A DNA stretch of 64,000 nucleotides. Origin: Acidobacteriota bacterium (GTDB lineage Bacteria > Acidobacteriota > Terriglobia > Terriglobales > Acidobacteriaceae). Within the stretch, counting starts at the first letter, position 1; each line of letters opens with the position of its first letter. The notes under the pieces were generated by a model that was not told where the DNA came from, did not search any database, and saw nothing but the letters and a program-made list of their open reading frames with translations. Position numbers and translations under genes: made by a program. Positions 55,353-64,000 of this stretch are shown here, piece by piece. The stretch is taken from NCBI GenBank assembly GCA_031296105.1, contig JARLGJ010000020.1, positions 62,001 through 126,000 on the forward strand, written 5' to 3'.

Positions 55353-56834
55353 GTGTCTCGTAGCGTATTTGGCAAAGCGGTGAAGTGGGCCTACATGGGC
55401 AGCTGGGGCGAGAAAGCCTTCAGCACCTTCTTTACTTTTTTTCTGGCCGCCATTCTCGGCCCCCGGGACTTCGGCATTGTTTCGATTGCCACCATCTACA
55501 TTCTCTTTCTGCAAATGCTTTTGGAGCAGGGACTGGTGGCGGCCCTGGTGCAGCGCCGGGATCTGGAGCCGGAGCACCTGAATGCCGCGTTCTGGATGAA
55601 TGTTGCGTTCAGCGGGTTCCTGGTTGCGATCAGCGTCCTGCTCAGCAACTGGTGGGCGGTACACAATCACGCGCCGGCCGCGGCGCACATCATCATGGTG
55701 CTTTCGCTGTGCATCCCCATCGAGGCGCTGGCGATTGTGCAGCGCAGCATTTTGACGCGGAACATGGACTTTCGCAGCCTGTCGATCCGCAGCAACCTCT
55801 CGGTGATTCTGGGCGGATGCGCCGGGGTTGCGATGGCGCTCACCGGCTTCGGCATGTGGTCTCTGGTGGGGCAGCAGATTGTGCGCGATGTGACTTCGCT
55901 GATCCTGTTGTGGCGGCTCAGCCCGTGGCGCCCTGGCCTTGAGTTTTCCATGCGCCACCTGCGTGACCTGTTGCACGTCTCCGTGCCCATCTTTGTCGCC
56001 GTCACCGGTTCGTTCGCCGATATCTACGGCAGCTCCATCATCCTGGGACTCTTCTTTGGACCCGTCGCGGTGGGCTTGTATCGCCTTGCCGATCGCCTGG
56101 TGAGCACCGTGGTGGTGGCCGCCACCACTTCCATCCAGGCCGTCTCCCTGCCGGAATTCTCCCGCCATCAGCTTGATCCCGTGCAACTGCGCCGCAGTGC
56201 CCTGCACTGCCTGCGCCTTAGCTCCACCATTGCGTTTCCCGTGCTCGCCGGCGTGGCTGCGGTAAGTCCCTTGCTGCTGGCGCTGCTGGGAGCGAAGTGG
56301 GGGCCGGCCACGCCGGTGGTGCGCATTCTCTGCGCCGGCGGCATTTTCAGCTCACTCTCGTTCTTTACCGGGCCGCTGTTGCAGGCGCTGGCGCGGGTGC
56401 GCTTTGCCGCCACTCTGGAGTGGGGACGCACACTGATAAGCCTTTCGGTGTTGACCGCAGCCGGCTTCTACGCCCGCGCCTTGGACACCGTCCCGCAGAT
56501 CATGGTGATGGCCACGGTGCGCAGCGCGCTTTCGGTTGTGCTGGTGGCTCCGCTCTTTGTAGGCCTGCTGCTTTCCATTACGCATGCCACGGTGCGCGAC
56601 TTTTTCCATGCCATTGCGCCGGCGGTGTTTTCAGCGGCGGCCGGCATGGCCGCGGTATTTGCCGTACAACTGGCGGCGAGCAGCCTGCTCCTGAACGGCC
56701 GCCTGATGCTGGTGGTGGAGCTTGGCGCGGGCGTGGCCTTCGCCCTGGCTACGCTAGGCTGGCTCGATCAGGAGGCGCGGAGCTTTATGTTCAACTCCTG
56801 GAATCGTTTTGTGGTCAGGCCGTCGAATTCATAA
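55353..56834 (+). CDS. Polysaccharide flippase, Wzx/MOP-superfamily
   Basis: 493 residues from GTG 55353 with GGAG 6 bases upstream. About 12-14 hydrophobic segments; the N-terminal AVKWAYMGSWGEKAFSTFF followed by AAILGPRDFGIVSIA is typical of oligosaccharide flippases of the MOP family, similar to MviN-like and WzxC-like proteins. It should move undecaprenyl-linked repeat units across the inner membrane for the exopolysaccharide encoded here. Confidence 0.88.
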   Translation: MSRSVFGKAVKWAYMGSWGEKAFSTFFTFFLAAILGPRDFGIVSIATIYILFLQMLLEQGLVAALVQRRDLEPEHLNAAFWMNVAFSGFLVAISVLLSNWWAVHNHAPAAAHIIMVLSLCIPIEALAIVQRSILTRNMDFRSLSIRSNLSVILGGCAGVAMALTGFGMWSLVGQQIVRDVTSLILLWRLSPWRPGLEFSMRHLRDLLHVSVPIFVAVTGSFADIYGSSIILGLFFGPVAVGLYRLADRLVSTVVVAATTSIQAVSLPEFSRHQLDPVQLRRSALHCLRLSSTIAFPVLAGVAAVSPLLLALLGAKWGPATPVVRILCAGGIFSSLSFFTGPLLQALARVRFAATLEWGRTLISLSVLTAAGFYARALDTVPQIMVMATVRSALSVVLVAPLFVGLLLSITHATVRDFFHAIAPAVFSAAAGMAAVFAVQLAASSLLLNGRLMLVVELGAGVAFALATLGWLDQEARSFMFNSWNRFVVRPSNS

Positions 56835-56882
56835 ACCGGCTCGCGGCAAACAGAGCTTGGCAAGGCAAGCGCACTAACTTTT

Positions 56883-58409
56883 ATGGACCCTCGTTTCGCA
56901 CACGATCTACCGGAGAACTACTACTTTGGCGGCGGCGGAGACACCTTCCTTACGCCGGCGGCGCTGCTTTTACTTTTGCTGGCCGTGGTGGCATTGCTGA
57001 TGCTGCCGCGCCGTTACGTAGTGGTGCCGCTCCTGGTGGCGGGCGTTCTGCTCCCTTTCAACAACACGCTGGTGATTGGCACCATCCACCTGCCGGTGCT
57101 GCGGCTGTTGCTGCTTGCCGGATGGGCACGGGTGGCCATGCAGAAGGATCTGCGTCTGCCGCGCATGAACCTGCTGGACAAGGCCGTGCTGGTGTGGGGA
57201 TTGAGCAACGCCATTTGTTACAGCCTGCTTTGGAGTTCGCTGAGCGCCGCGGCCAACCGCGTGGGTTTTTTGTGGACGCAGTTGGGTACGTACTTTTTGT
57301 TGCGCATCATGATCCGCAACCGCGAAGACATGCTGCTGGCCATCAAAACCTTGGCGTGGCTGTTGATTGGCATTGCGCCGCTGATGCTGCTGGAGCACCG
57401 GATCGGCCAGAACATGTTCGCCATTCTCGGTTCGCCGCTCGTCTCCGAGGTGCGCAACGGCTCCATCCGCGCCGAAGGCCCGCTGCAGCATCCGATTATC
57501 GCCGGCACTATTGCCGCGATGATGCTGCCGGTATTTGTTGGCGCGTGGTGGCTGACGCGCAGCAACTTCAAGCTCTACGCGGCAGGTTGCGTGGGCTCGT
57601 TGATGATGGCGTATTCGTCGGCTTCCAGCACGCCGATTGTGACCTGCGCGGCCGGCATTGCGGCGCTGGCCCTGTGGAGATTCCGTGGATATCTGCGGTT
57701 GATGCGCTGGAGCGCCGTGGGCCTGCTGCTGCTGGCGCACCTGTTGATGAAAGCTCCGGTATGGATGCTGCTGGCGCGCGTCGGCGGCATACTGGGAGGC
57801 AGCGGCTATCACCGCGCCATGCTCATCGACGGCTTCGTGACTCACTTCTCCGACTGGTGGCTGGTGGGCACACGGAACAATGCCTTTTGGGGCTATGACA
57901 TGTGGGACGTGGACAACGCTTTTGTCGGCGCAGGCATCAGCGGAGGACTCGTCACATTCCTGGCCTTCCTGGCCATTGTCGTCTTCGCCTTCCGGCTGGC
58001 GGGCGAAGGGTGGCATCGCGCGGAGGAGCCGGAAGCGCGTTTTTCCTGGGCGCTGGGATGTTGTCTGTTCGCCAACACCGTGGGCTATTTCGGCATCGTA
58101 TATTTCGACCAGAGCATTCTGCTTTGGTATTCGGTGCTGGTACTGGTAAGCGTAGCCGCGGTGACGGCTCCGTCGGAGCAGCCGGAAGAGAAGCCAACGG
58201 CGCTGCGCAGCGGCGTCGCCGGGACTTGGCGAGACCGTCGTTCCAGATTGGGACTTAAGCAACCCCCCCCCCGAATCGGCGCAAGCGCGCCGCACGTTAG
58301 AGGGCGGTCTTTCTCCTGCGCAGAACTAGACCTTCGTCAGCTAGTGCGCCTGTTGTGCTTAGGGCACTCTAGGCCAATACGATCCGGCCGCGGCCGGCGT
58401 GGGGAGTGA
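56883..58409 (+). CDS. O-antigen ligase/Wzy-like membrane protein, C-terminal tail suspect
   Basis: 508 codons. About 11 membrane segments and a large periplasmic loop region (GYHRAMLIDGFVTHFSDWWL followed by NNAFWGYDMWDVDNAFV) fit the O-antigen ligase/polymerase (Wzy, WaaL) superfamily. From about codon 440 the frame becomes Arg/Ser-rich and crosses ten consecutive C (58263-58272). Another frame in that region reads ETVVPDWDLSNPPPESAQ and ends at TAG 58327-58329, looking more protein-like, so a frameshift near 58180-58225 is likely. Confidence 0.75.
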   Translation: MDPRFAHDLPENYYFGGGGDTFLTPAALLLLLLAVVALLMLPRRYVVVPLLVAGVLLPFNNTLVIGTIHLPVLRLLLLAGWARVAMQKDLRLPRMNLLDKAVLVWGLSNAICYSLLWSSLSAAANRVGFLWTQLGTYFLLRIMIRNREDMLLAIKTLAWLLIGIAPLMLLEHRIGQNMFAILGSPLVSEVRNGSIRAEGPLQHPIIAGTIAAMMLPVFVGAWWLTRSNFKLYAAGCVGSLMMAYSSASSTPIVTCAAGIAALALWRFRGYLRLMRWSAVGLLLLAHLLMKAPVWMLLARVGGILGGSGYHRAMLIDGFVTHFSDWWLVGTRNNAFWGYDMWDVDNAFVGAGISGGLVTFLAFLAIVVFAFRLAGEGWHRAEEPEARFSWALGCCLFANTVGYFGIVYFDQSILLWYSVLVLVSVAAVTAPSEQPEEKPTALRSGVAGTWRDRRSRLGLKQPPPRIGASAPHVRGRSFSCAELDLRQLVRLLCLGHSRPIRSGRGRRGE

Positions 58410-58412
58410 AAG

Positions 58413-60725
58413 ATGCCGATGCATATGCCGTCTCAGAAGCAGCAATTGTCCACGGTCTTCCCGGTGTCCCGCATACAGCGGAAGCATGGCTCGCGGCGAG
58501 TTGCCTTGCGGTTTGCCGTCCTGCTGACCTTGCTTGTACTGTGTGCCGCCGCGTGGGCCCAGCAGAACAGCTCATTGGTCTTTTCCGACGACGGCGAGCG
58601 CGCCGTCCTTGAAGCCTACGTGGTCAATGGATGGGTCATTGACAGCGGCGGGGTAACCTCCAGCAAGGCGCAGGCGCACTCGGGATACTACAGCTACGCC
58701 TCCACCACCACGGGATCGAACACCGGCGTGTACGCCGCGTTCAGCGGAACCACGCCCGATCCTCTTTACTTCAAGTTCTGGGTTTACATCCCCTCGTCCT
58801 ACACGCTCTCGTCGGGATCAACGAGCCGTCTGGCTGGATTGACGAATACTTCGACCTACGTGATTTATCCCGTCAATGTGATCAATAGCTCCGGCACGTT
58901 GTACCTGAACGCCAGCAGCACGACGGGCACGCATTCCATTTCGCGTGACACCTGGCACGCCGTGGAGATGGCATACAGCGCTTCGGGCCAGACGATCAGC
59001 ATCTCCCTGGACGGCACCACCGACATCAGCGCCAGCCGCCTGAGCCTGGCCAGCCAGAATGCCGTGTACCTGGGCCTCTCCGCAGGATCGGGCACGGTGT
59101 ATTTTGACGACCTAACGGTGAGCAGCGCCGCCAGCGGAAGCCCTTCGGCGGGCGTGACGGTGCGCCATGCGTATCCCGGCAACCGCACGGCCTTCCGCGC
59201 CAAGACGTATCTGTGGGGCGCGGCCTCGACCGATACGCTGGTGACCACCGTGGATTCGAGCGTGGTCAGCTCCATCACCGCGCCGGGTAACTACCAGGAG
59301 CCGGTGATCGGCATGACGAGCCTTGCCGCCGGGACGCACACGCTGACCGTCTCGCTGAACAACAGCAGCGGCACCACGCGCGAGAGCTGGACGGAAGCCT
59401 TCAGCAAGCCCGCGGCGGGCACCCCGACGATCGGCATCGATGAGAACAACAACCTGGTGCACAACGGTAACAAGTTGTTTCCGATTACTCCGTGGCTGAT
59501 GAACGCGGACAACGTCAACGGCTGGCTGTCGGCCGGCTACATCAACGCCAACGGTTTCCTGTCGCAATACGCAAATTCGTACTCGGTAAGTCAGTACAAG
59601 ACTTTTATGGAAGGCACGGATACCAGTGCGGCGCTGAACTGTTTGAGCACCGGTACGCTGTCCATTGGTCCCGGCACCGGCCGCGGCGGCGATTACAACA
59701 CCATTGGCGCCTATGCCAGCGCGCTTACCAACGAAGCCTGCGTGCTCGGCTGGTTCGGCTATGACGAGGCCAGCGTAAATGGCATTGCCACCAGCACTCT
59801 GACGGCGCTTGCCAGTAATGTGCACGCCGTGGACAACAACCATCCGGTCTTCTACGACGATGCAACCTTCCCCTACCTGCATCAGGAGTGGTACTACCCG
59901 ACGCTTGTCGCCGACGTGTATTCCAGCGACAACTATCCGATCTGCTACAGCAATCCCTTCTGGAATGTTGGCCAGCGCACCTTCACCGATTGGGTGCACG
60001 ACCTGGATCGCGAGGCGAACGCCAACTACAACCTGGTGCCCAACTGGAACATCATCGAGGCGGTCCGCCTGGATACCTCGAACTATCCGAACTTCGTCTG
60101 CACCTCGGCAAATCACGATGCGACGGCACTGTCCTCGACGATCATCTATAACGAGGCCTGGATGGCGATCATCCACGGACGCAAGGGACTCTCCTGGTAT
60201 AACGACGCCTATCCCAGCGGCACGACGACTTATTCGCCGGTCTGCTCCGCCGATACCTCAATGGCATGTTTCCCGGCCAACCCAAGCACGCAGGGGATTG
60301 GCCTGGTCACGGGGCAGATTGCGTCCATAACGCCAAACTCCTTGCTGGGCTATACCACGCGCACGGTGAGCACCAACCAGACCACCAACTGCGTCTATGG
60401 CGGCAACACCGGTACGCGGGTGGATGCCAGCGTTAGCGAAGACAGCAACTACATCTGGATCTATGCCGCACGGCTGACCGATCCGGGATGCTCATCCACG
60501 GAAAATTCTTTGAGTGCGCTTTCGACCACCATTACCGTCTCCGGGCTCAGCGGCTCAAGCACGGTGGCCGACTGGGTGACCAGCAACCGCACCTTCAGCA
60601 TGACGAATGGTGCGTTCACCGACACCTTCTCGCCGTGGGGCGTGCACATCTACCGCATCAGTAAGAGCAATTTGACCGCGCCGGCGGCCCCGACCAACGT
60701 GCAATCCACGGTGGTTACCCACTAA
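58413..60725 (+). CDS. Large secreted protein with LamG-like and glycosidase-like domains, function unknown
   Basis: 770 residues; GGAG at 58401-58404 precedes ATG 58413. A signal peptide follows an unusually long N-terminus (hydrophobic stretch about 31-48, cleavage after WAQ). Domains by eye: jelly-roll/LamG-like (about 55-240), Ig-like strands (about 245-345), a TIM-barrel-like glycosidase-type region (about 350-640) with LGWFGYDEA and NNHPVFYDD, and a C-terminal beta region (about 645-770) rich in Ser/Thr. It might trim or bind the exopolysaccharide, but no known family was recognised and catalytic residues are only guessed. Confidence 0.65.
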   Translation: MPMHMPSQKQQLSTVFPVSRIQRKHGSRRVALRFAVLLTLLVLCAAAWAQQNSSLVFSDDGERAVLEAYVVNGWVIDSGGVTSSKAQAHSGYYSYASTTTGSNTGVYAAFSGTTPDPLYFKFWVYIPSSYTLSSGSTSRLAGLTNTSTYVIYPVNVINSSGTLYLNASSTTGTHSISRDTWHAVEMAYSASGQTISISLDGTTDISASRLSLASQNAVYLGLSAGSGTVYFDDLTVSSAASGSPSAGVTVRHAYPGNRTAFRAKTYLWGAASTDTLVTTVDSSVVSSITAPGNYQEPVIGMTSLAAGTHTLTVSLNNSSGTTRESWTEAFSKPAAGTPTIGIDENNNLVHNGNKLFPITPWLMNADNVNGWLSAGYINANGFLSQYANSYSVSQYKTFMEGTDTSAALNCLSTGTLSIGPGTGRGGDYNTIGAYASALTNEACVLGWFGYDEASVNGIATSTLTALASNVHAVDNNHPVFYDDATFPYLHQEWYYPTLVADVYSSDNYPICYSNPFWNVGQRTFTDWVHDLDREANANYNLVPNWNIIEAVRLDTSNYPNFVCTSANHDATALSSTIIYNEAWMAIIHGRKGLSWYNDAYPSGTTTYSPVCSADTSMACFPANPSTQGIGLVTGQIASITPNSLLGYTTRTVSTNQTTNCVYGGNTGTRVDASVSEDSNYIWIYAARLTDPGCSSTENSLSALSTTITVSGLSGSSTVADWVTSNRTFSMTNGAFTDTFSPWGVHIYRISKSNLTAPAAPTNVQSTVVTH

Positions 60726-61167
60726 CATCGCGGGGCGATTTAGCCCTACGGAATGATCAATACAGGCGCGGGAGGCGATTTGCTTCCCGTGCCGCACCAC
60801 CCGTCCATGGGCGGTAAACGTGCGATCCAATCCCTCCGTCATTCTGATCCTCCATCACCCAACCTCCGGGCAAGCTGTCTCGTCCGCCGATGAGCAGTGG
60901 GAGGGAATTCGTGAGCCTGCCGGGGCAATGATATGGGAAATAGTTTTCACACTTGCCTCGCCGGCGGCTTCCACTTCTCCCCAACGCCGAGGGCTACCGC
61001 GCGGCCTGTCACCGGGAATGGACTTTCCGGTTTTCCGCCAAGCTCCGTAACTCTAACAAACTGCGTCGAATGGTGACCGGGAAGGACGCTAGGGTTTTCC
61101 TCCGTGCCGAAGTGCGCAATGGCACTCGTGTTGCTACTTAACGGTTGAACCCTCGGACAGAGGTCCT
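60726..61167. other. Intergenic before the Wzz-type gene
   Basis: About 440 bases without a supported gene. I looked for a c-di-GMP riboswitch (GEMM) here and found no match. Probably contains a promoter for the Wzz-ExeA-kinase group, but no clear elements are seen. Confidence 0.4.
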
Positions 61168-62676
61168 GTGAACTCTATGCAAGAGAATGAAACTGTTGGC
61201 TTGAATCAGATTATCTTTATTGCCCGCCGGCGCATCTGGTGGATCGTCGTCCCTCTGTTGGTGGGGCCGTTGCTCGGCCTGCTGGCTACGCAGGTGGTGC
61301 GCCCGGTCTTCACGTCGAAGGCGTTCGTCATCATTGAGCAGCCTAAGGTTCCCGACAAGCTGGTGCTGCAGTTGAACAACGACGAGGTGGATTCGCGTCT
61401 GATGACGCTGAAAGAGCAGATTCTGAGCCGCTCGCGCCTGGAGCCGATCATTGTGCGCTGGGGGCTGTTCCACGACCTGTCGGCCAAGGTGACGATGGAC
61501 GAAAAGGTGGAGAAGCTGCGCAAGGCGATCGACATCAAAACCCTGACGCCGGAGGGCACGGCGCGGGTTCCGTCGGGCTTTTACATTACGGCCAGCGCGG
61601 ATGCGGCGCCCAAGGCACAGGCGGTTTGCAAGGACATTCTGCAGATGTTCATGGCGGAAAACCTGCGAGTGCGGCAGCAGCGCGCAGCCGGCACCTCGGA
61701 GTTCCTTTCCGAACAACTGAATGAAGCCAAGCACAAGCTGGATGAGCACGATGCGGCGCTGGCGCAGTTCAAGCAGCAGTACATTGGACAGCTTCCCTCC
61801 GACGAGCAGCGCAACCTGGAGATGTTGAACTCCACGCGCACCCGCCTGGAGGCGGTGACGCAGGAAGTAAGCCAGGCGCAGCAGCAGAAAATTGTGCAGG
61901 AATCGGCGATCTCTCAGCTCAACGCGAGAAAGCCTGCCGCGAACGTGACCGAAATGACGGCCGCGGAGCGCGACCTGGCGACAGCCAAGGCGCAGTTGGC
62001 CACCTTGCAGTCGCGTTATACCAAGGACCATCCGGAGATCATCGAGCTGAAGGCGCAGATCGCGCGCCTGGAGGCCCAGGTGAAGGCCAATCCGTCCGCT
62101 AGTACCGCGGCGGCCGGTGAGGCCACTCCGGACACTCCGGAGCTGCGACAGCTCAAGGTCGCACTGCGGTTGACGGAGGAGACGATCCGCAGCAAGAACG
62201 CGGAGCGCGCCAGCCTGGCCGCGCAGATCGGCAGCGTGCAGTCCCGCCTGCAACTGAGTCCCGTGGTGGAGGAGCGCTACAAGGCGCTCACCCGCGACTA
62301 TGAAACCGCCCTGCAGTTCTACAACGATCTTTTGAGCAAGTCGAAGCAATCGGAGATGTCCACGGATCTGGAGCGCCGGCAGGAGGGCGAGCAGTTCAGT
62401 GTGATGGATGCGCCGGATTATCCCGTGCGTCCGTCGTTCCCTGACAAAATGAAGTTTTCGCTGGCCGGCTTCGGAGTTGGCGCCGTGGTGGGCCTTCTGC
62501 TGGCCTTCCTGAAAGAAAGAAGAGAGCAGTACCTGCGTAATGAGGTGGATGTGCTGCGCGTATTGCAGCTTCCGTTGCTCGTCGGTATTCCCGAGTTGCC
62601 GTCCGGGGATGACGCCGCGCGCAAAACGGGCGTGTTGCGCGCCTGGAGAAGTCTTCTGGGGGGCGCTCGCGTTTAA
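61168..62676 (+). CDS. Wzz/GumC-type polysaccharide chain-length determinant
   Basis: 502 residues from GTG 61168 (ATG 61177 is three codons on). Two membrane segments near residues 20-42 and 430-450 enclose a periplasmic domain with long coiled coils (about 175-390). The proline-rich YPVRPSFPDK sits just before the second segment, as in Wzz/PCP proteins. A cytoplasmic tail of about 50 residues follows without a kinase domain. With the next two genes it forms a set usual in XrtA (exosortase)-linked EPS clusters. Confidence 0.88.
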   Translation: MNSMQENETVGLNQIIFIARRRIWWIVVPLLVGPLLGLLATQVVRPVFTSKAFVIIEQPKVPDKLVLQLNNDEVDSRLMTLKEQILSRSRLEPIIVRWGLFHDLSAKVTMDEKVEKLRKAIDIKTLTPEGTARVPSGFYITASADAAPKAQAVCKDILQMFMAENLRVRQQRAAGTSEFLSEQLNEAKHKLDEHDAALAQFKQQYIGQLPSDEQRNLEMLNSTRTRLEAVTQEVSQAQQQKIVQESAISQLNARKPAANVTEMTAAERDLATAKAQLATLQSRYTKDHPEIIELKAQIARLEAQVKANPSASTAAAGEATPDTPELRQLKVALRLTEETIRSKNAERASLAAQIGSVQSRLQLSPVVEERYKALTRDYETALQFYNDLLSKSKQSEMSTDLERRQEGEQFSVMDAPDYPVRPSFPDKMKFSLAGFGVGAVVGLLLAFLKERREQYLRNEVDVLRVLQLPLLVGIPELPSGDDAARKTGVLRAWRSLLGGARV

Positions 62677-62682
62677 TCACCG

Positions 62683-63582
62683 ATGTATGAAAAACACTTT
62701 CAGCTTCAAACAGCACCGTTCAGCCTGAATCCTGATCCCAGGTTTCTCTACGTCACGCCTTCCTTTCGCGAGGCGATTGCGACCCTGGCATACGGCATAA
62801 CCAATCGCCGCGGCTTTGTGCTTTTGACCGGCGACGTGGGCACGGGCAAAACGACGCTGCTCAACGTCTTTGTGCAGTGGCTCGTCAATCAATCGGCGTG
62901 CACGGCATTCGTCTTCAATCCGCGCCTCGATCCCGACGAGTTCGTGTCGTTCATGATGGCGGACTTCGGAGTGCCATGTAATGCACGTTCCAAAAGCGAG
63001 CGTCTGATTGCCCTGAATCAATGGCTGCTGGAACTCCAGCACGATGGCCGCCCGGCGGTGCTGATTGTGGATGAGGCGCAGCAGCTCAGCGAAGAGACCC
63101 TCGAAGAGCTCCGCCTGCTGACCAACCTGGAGACGCCGACGCAGAAGCTTTTGCAGATCGTGCTCTCCGGGCAGAGCGAACTGGAAGGGATACTGGCGCG
63201 GCCCTCGCTGCGGCAGCTTAAGCAGCGCATCAGTCTGCGCTGCAAAACACTGCCGCTCTCTTCGGCGCAGACCATCGAGTACATTGCCCGGCGCGTGCAG
63301 GTGGCTGGCGGCAGCGCCAACCGCATTTTTCTCCCCGAGGCGTTCGAGACGATCTACCGCTACTCGGAGGGGACAGTCCGTTTGGTGAACCTGATCTGCG
63401 AAAACGCGCTGATGGGTGCCTTCTGCGACGATGAGCCGATGGTGGGCGCACGGCACGTGGAGCAGGCCGCGCAGGAACTGGAGTTGGAAGATCCCGCGGC
63501 TCCCGATGAAGAGTTGGATGAAGTTGCCGCAAACAATGCGGCGCGACGCGTAACCAAAGCTGGAAAAGGAACCGACGAATGA
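62683..63582 (+). CDS. ExeA-like AAA ATPase (EPS/exosortase-associated type)
   Basis: 299 residues. MYEKHFQLQTAPFSLNPDPR is the typical start of the ExeA/GspA family, Walker A is GDVGTGKTT (50-58), Walker B AVLIVDEAQQL, sensor QIVLSGQSEL. The C-terminus (about 265-299) is acidic and disordered; no periplasmic peptidoglycan-binding domain follows, as in the shorter EPS-associated version. Starts 6 bases after the Wzz stop; overlaps the kinase start (ATGA). Confidence 0.88.
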   Translation: MYEKHFQLQTAPFSLNPDPRFLYVTPSFREAIATLAYGITNRRGFVLLTGDVGTGKTTLLNVFVQWLVNQSACTAFVFNPRLDPDEFVSFMMADFGVPCNARSKSERLIALNQWLLELQHDGRPAVLIVDEAQQLSEETLEELRLLTNLETPTQKLLQIVLSGQSELEGILARPSLRQLKQRISLRCKTLPLSSAQTIEYIARRVQVAGGSANRIFLPEAFETIYRYSEGTVRLVNLICENALMGAFCDDEPMVGARHVEQAAQELELEDPAAPDEELDEVAANNAARRVTKAGKGTDE

Positions 63583-64000
63583 GCCGCATTTTAGAAGCGC
63601 TGCGCAAGGCCCGTCAGACTCCAACGGGAGCCGTGGAGAACCTGCCGGATGTCGAGGAGATTATTGCCACGGGAAGCCATGCCGTGGCCGGCGCCGTCGC
63701 GCATTCGCCCACCGCGCTGCCCGAGGGCATGGAGAAACTGCTGTCCAATCCTCCGGCGGAGACTTTCCTTACCGTCGAGGACCGCCCGCTGCTGCTGAGC
63801 TGCCGCCAATGCGACTGGCCGAAGTCCACCGAGCGGCTGGCCTTCCTGAATGAGAAGGCGGAGATCTCCGGCAAAGAGCAATTCCGTACCTTGCGCTCTC
63901 TGCTGTACCAGGTGCGCTCGCGCGGGGAGTTGAAGGTGGTCACCGTTTCCAGCGCCATCCCCGGCGAAGGCAAGAGTTTCGTCGCCGCCAACCTGGCGCA
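63579..64000 (+). CDS. Tyrosine kinase of the CpsD/BY-kinase family, 3' end beyond window
   Basis: 141 codons of a longer gene. Begins MSRILEALRKARQ, a common start of XrtA-associated tyrosine kinases, and has a Pro/Ala-rich linker. After KEQFRTLRSLLYQVRSRG comes AIPGEGKSFVAANLA, the Walker A motif of BY-kinases (near residue 127). It would regulate chain length by phosphorylation cycles together with the Wzz-type protein. The Walker B and Tyr-rich tail lie outside the window. Confidence 0.88.
   Translation, partial: MSRILEALRKARQTPTGAVENLPDVEEIIATGSHAVAGAVAHSPTALPEGMEKLLSNPPAETFLTVEDRPLLLSCRQCDWPKSTERLAFLNEKAEISGKEQFRTLRSLLYQVRSRGELKVVTVSSAIPGEGKSFVAANLA

Noticed and set aside
60726-61167. 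c-di-GMP (GEMM) riboswitch before the Wzz-type gene
   Set aside because: No conserved GEMM core segments in the right order and spacing.

Overview
The window (about 60% G+C) looks like the chromosome of a Gram-negative acidobacterium, probably Acidobacteriaceae/Terriglobales. It has an LPS gene (lpxC), an outer-membrane porin and efflux systems, many Lys/Ala-rich basic protein tails, and gene orders usual for that group. The assignment is inferred from style and content, since no 16S gene is present.

Layout. 1-4.1 kb: the start of a coiled-coil porin gene (minus) divergent from a molybdate transporter, modA-modB-modC. 4.1-12.9 kb: mostly minus-strand housekeeping genes (tldD-pmbA and a small dimeric-barrel protein, lpxC, a secreted LolA-like protein, an SDR reductase, a glutamine-amidotransferase-type hydrolase, accD, cobO). 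13.1-25.2 kb: a TPR lipoprotein, GNAT and PlsC acyltransferases, a methyltransferase, a FUSC-type membrane protein, gyrA, a GT87-like membrane protein, a TauE/SafE protein and an ABC-2 exporter pair. 25.2-30.2 kb: a ribosome-assembly cluster, rplU-rpmA, then obgE, nadD, rsfS and rlmH. L21, Obg and RsfS all carry histone-H1-like Lys/Ala tails. 30.3-34.5 kb: folC, two membrane proteins and an EfpL-type elongation factor. 34.6-41.7 kb: a TetR-controlled YbhGFSR-type efflux operon whose TolC gene is broken.

41.8-53.3 kb is the replication-origin neighbourhood: gyrB, dnaN and dnaA on the minus strand, facing away from rpmH-rnpA-yidD-yidC-jag-mnmE on the plus strand. DnaA-box-like 9-mers cluster between dnaN and dnaA. 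53.8-64 kb: a PilZ protein, then an exopolysaccharide locus headed by a UpxY/RfaH-type NusG paralogue. It continues with a flippase, an O-antigen-ligase-like protein, a large secreted protein of unknown function, a Wzz-type chain-length protein, an ExeA-like ATPase and the start of a tyrosine kinase. The last three resemble exosortase-associated EPS clusters.

Most notable: (1) a nested, in-frame start with a strong ribosome binding site inside obgE that would make a free 48-residue H1-like protein; (2) three copies of a ~120-bp element with 15-bp terminal inverted repeats and an inner hairpin showing compensatory base changes, two of which supply the stop codon of the neighbouring gene; (3) an efflux operon with a split, asymmetric pair of ATPases and a TolC gene disrupted by an internal deletion and frameshift. 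All calls come from reading the sequence; no database search was run.
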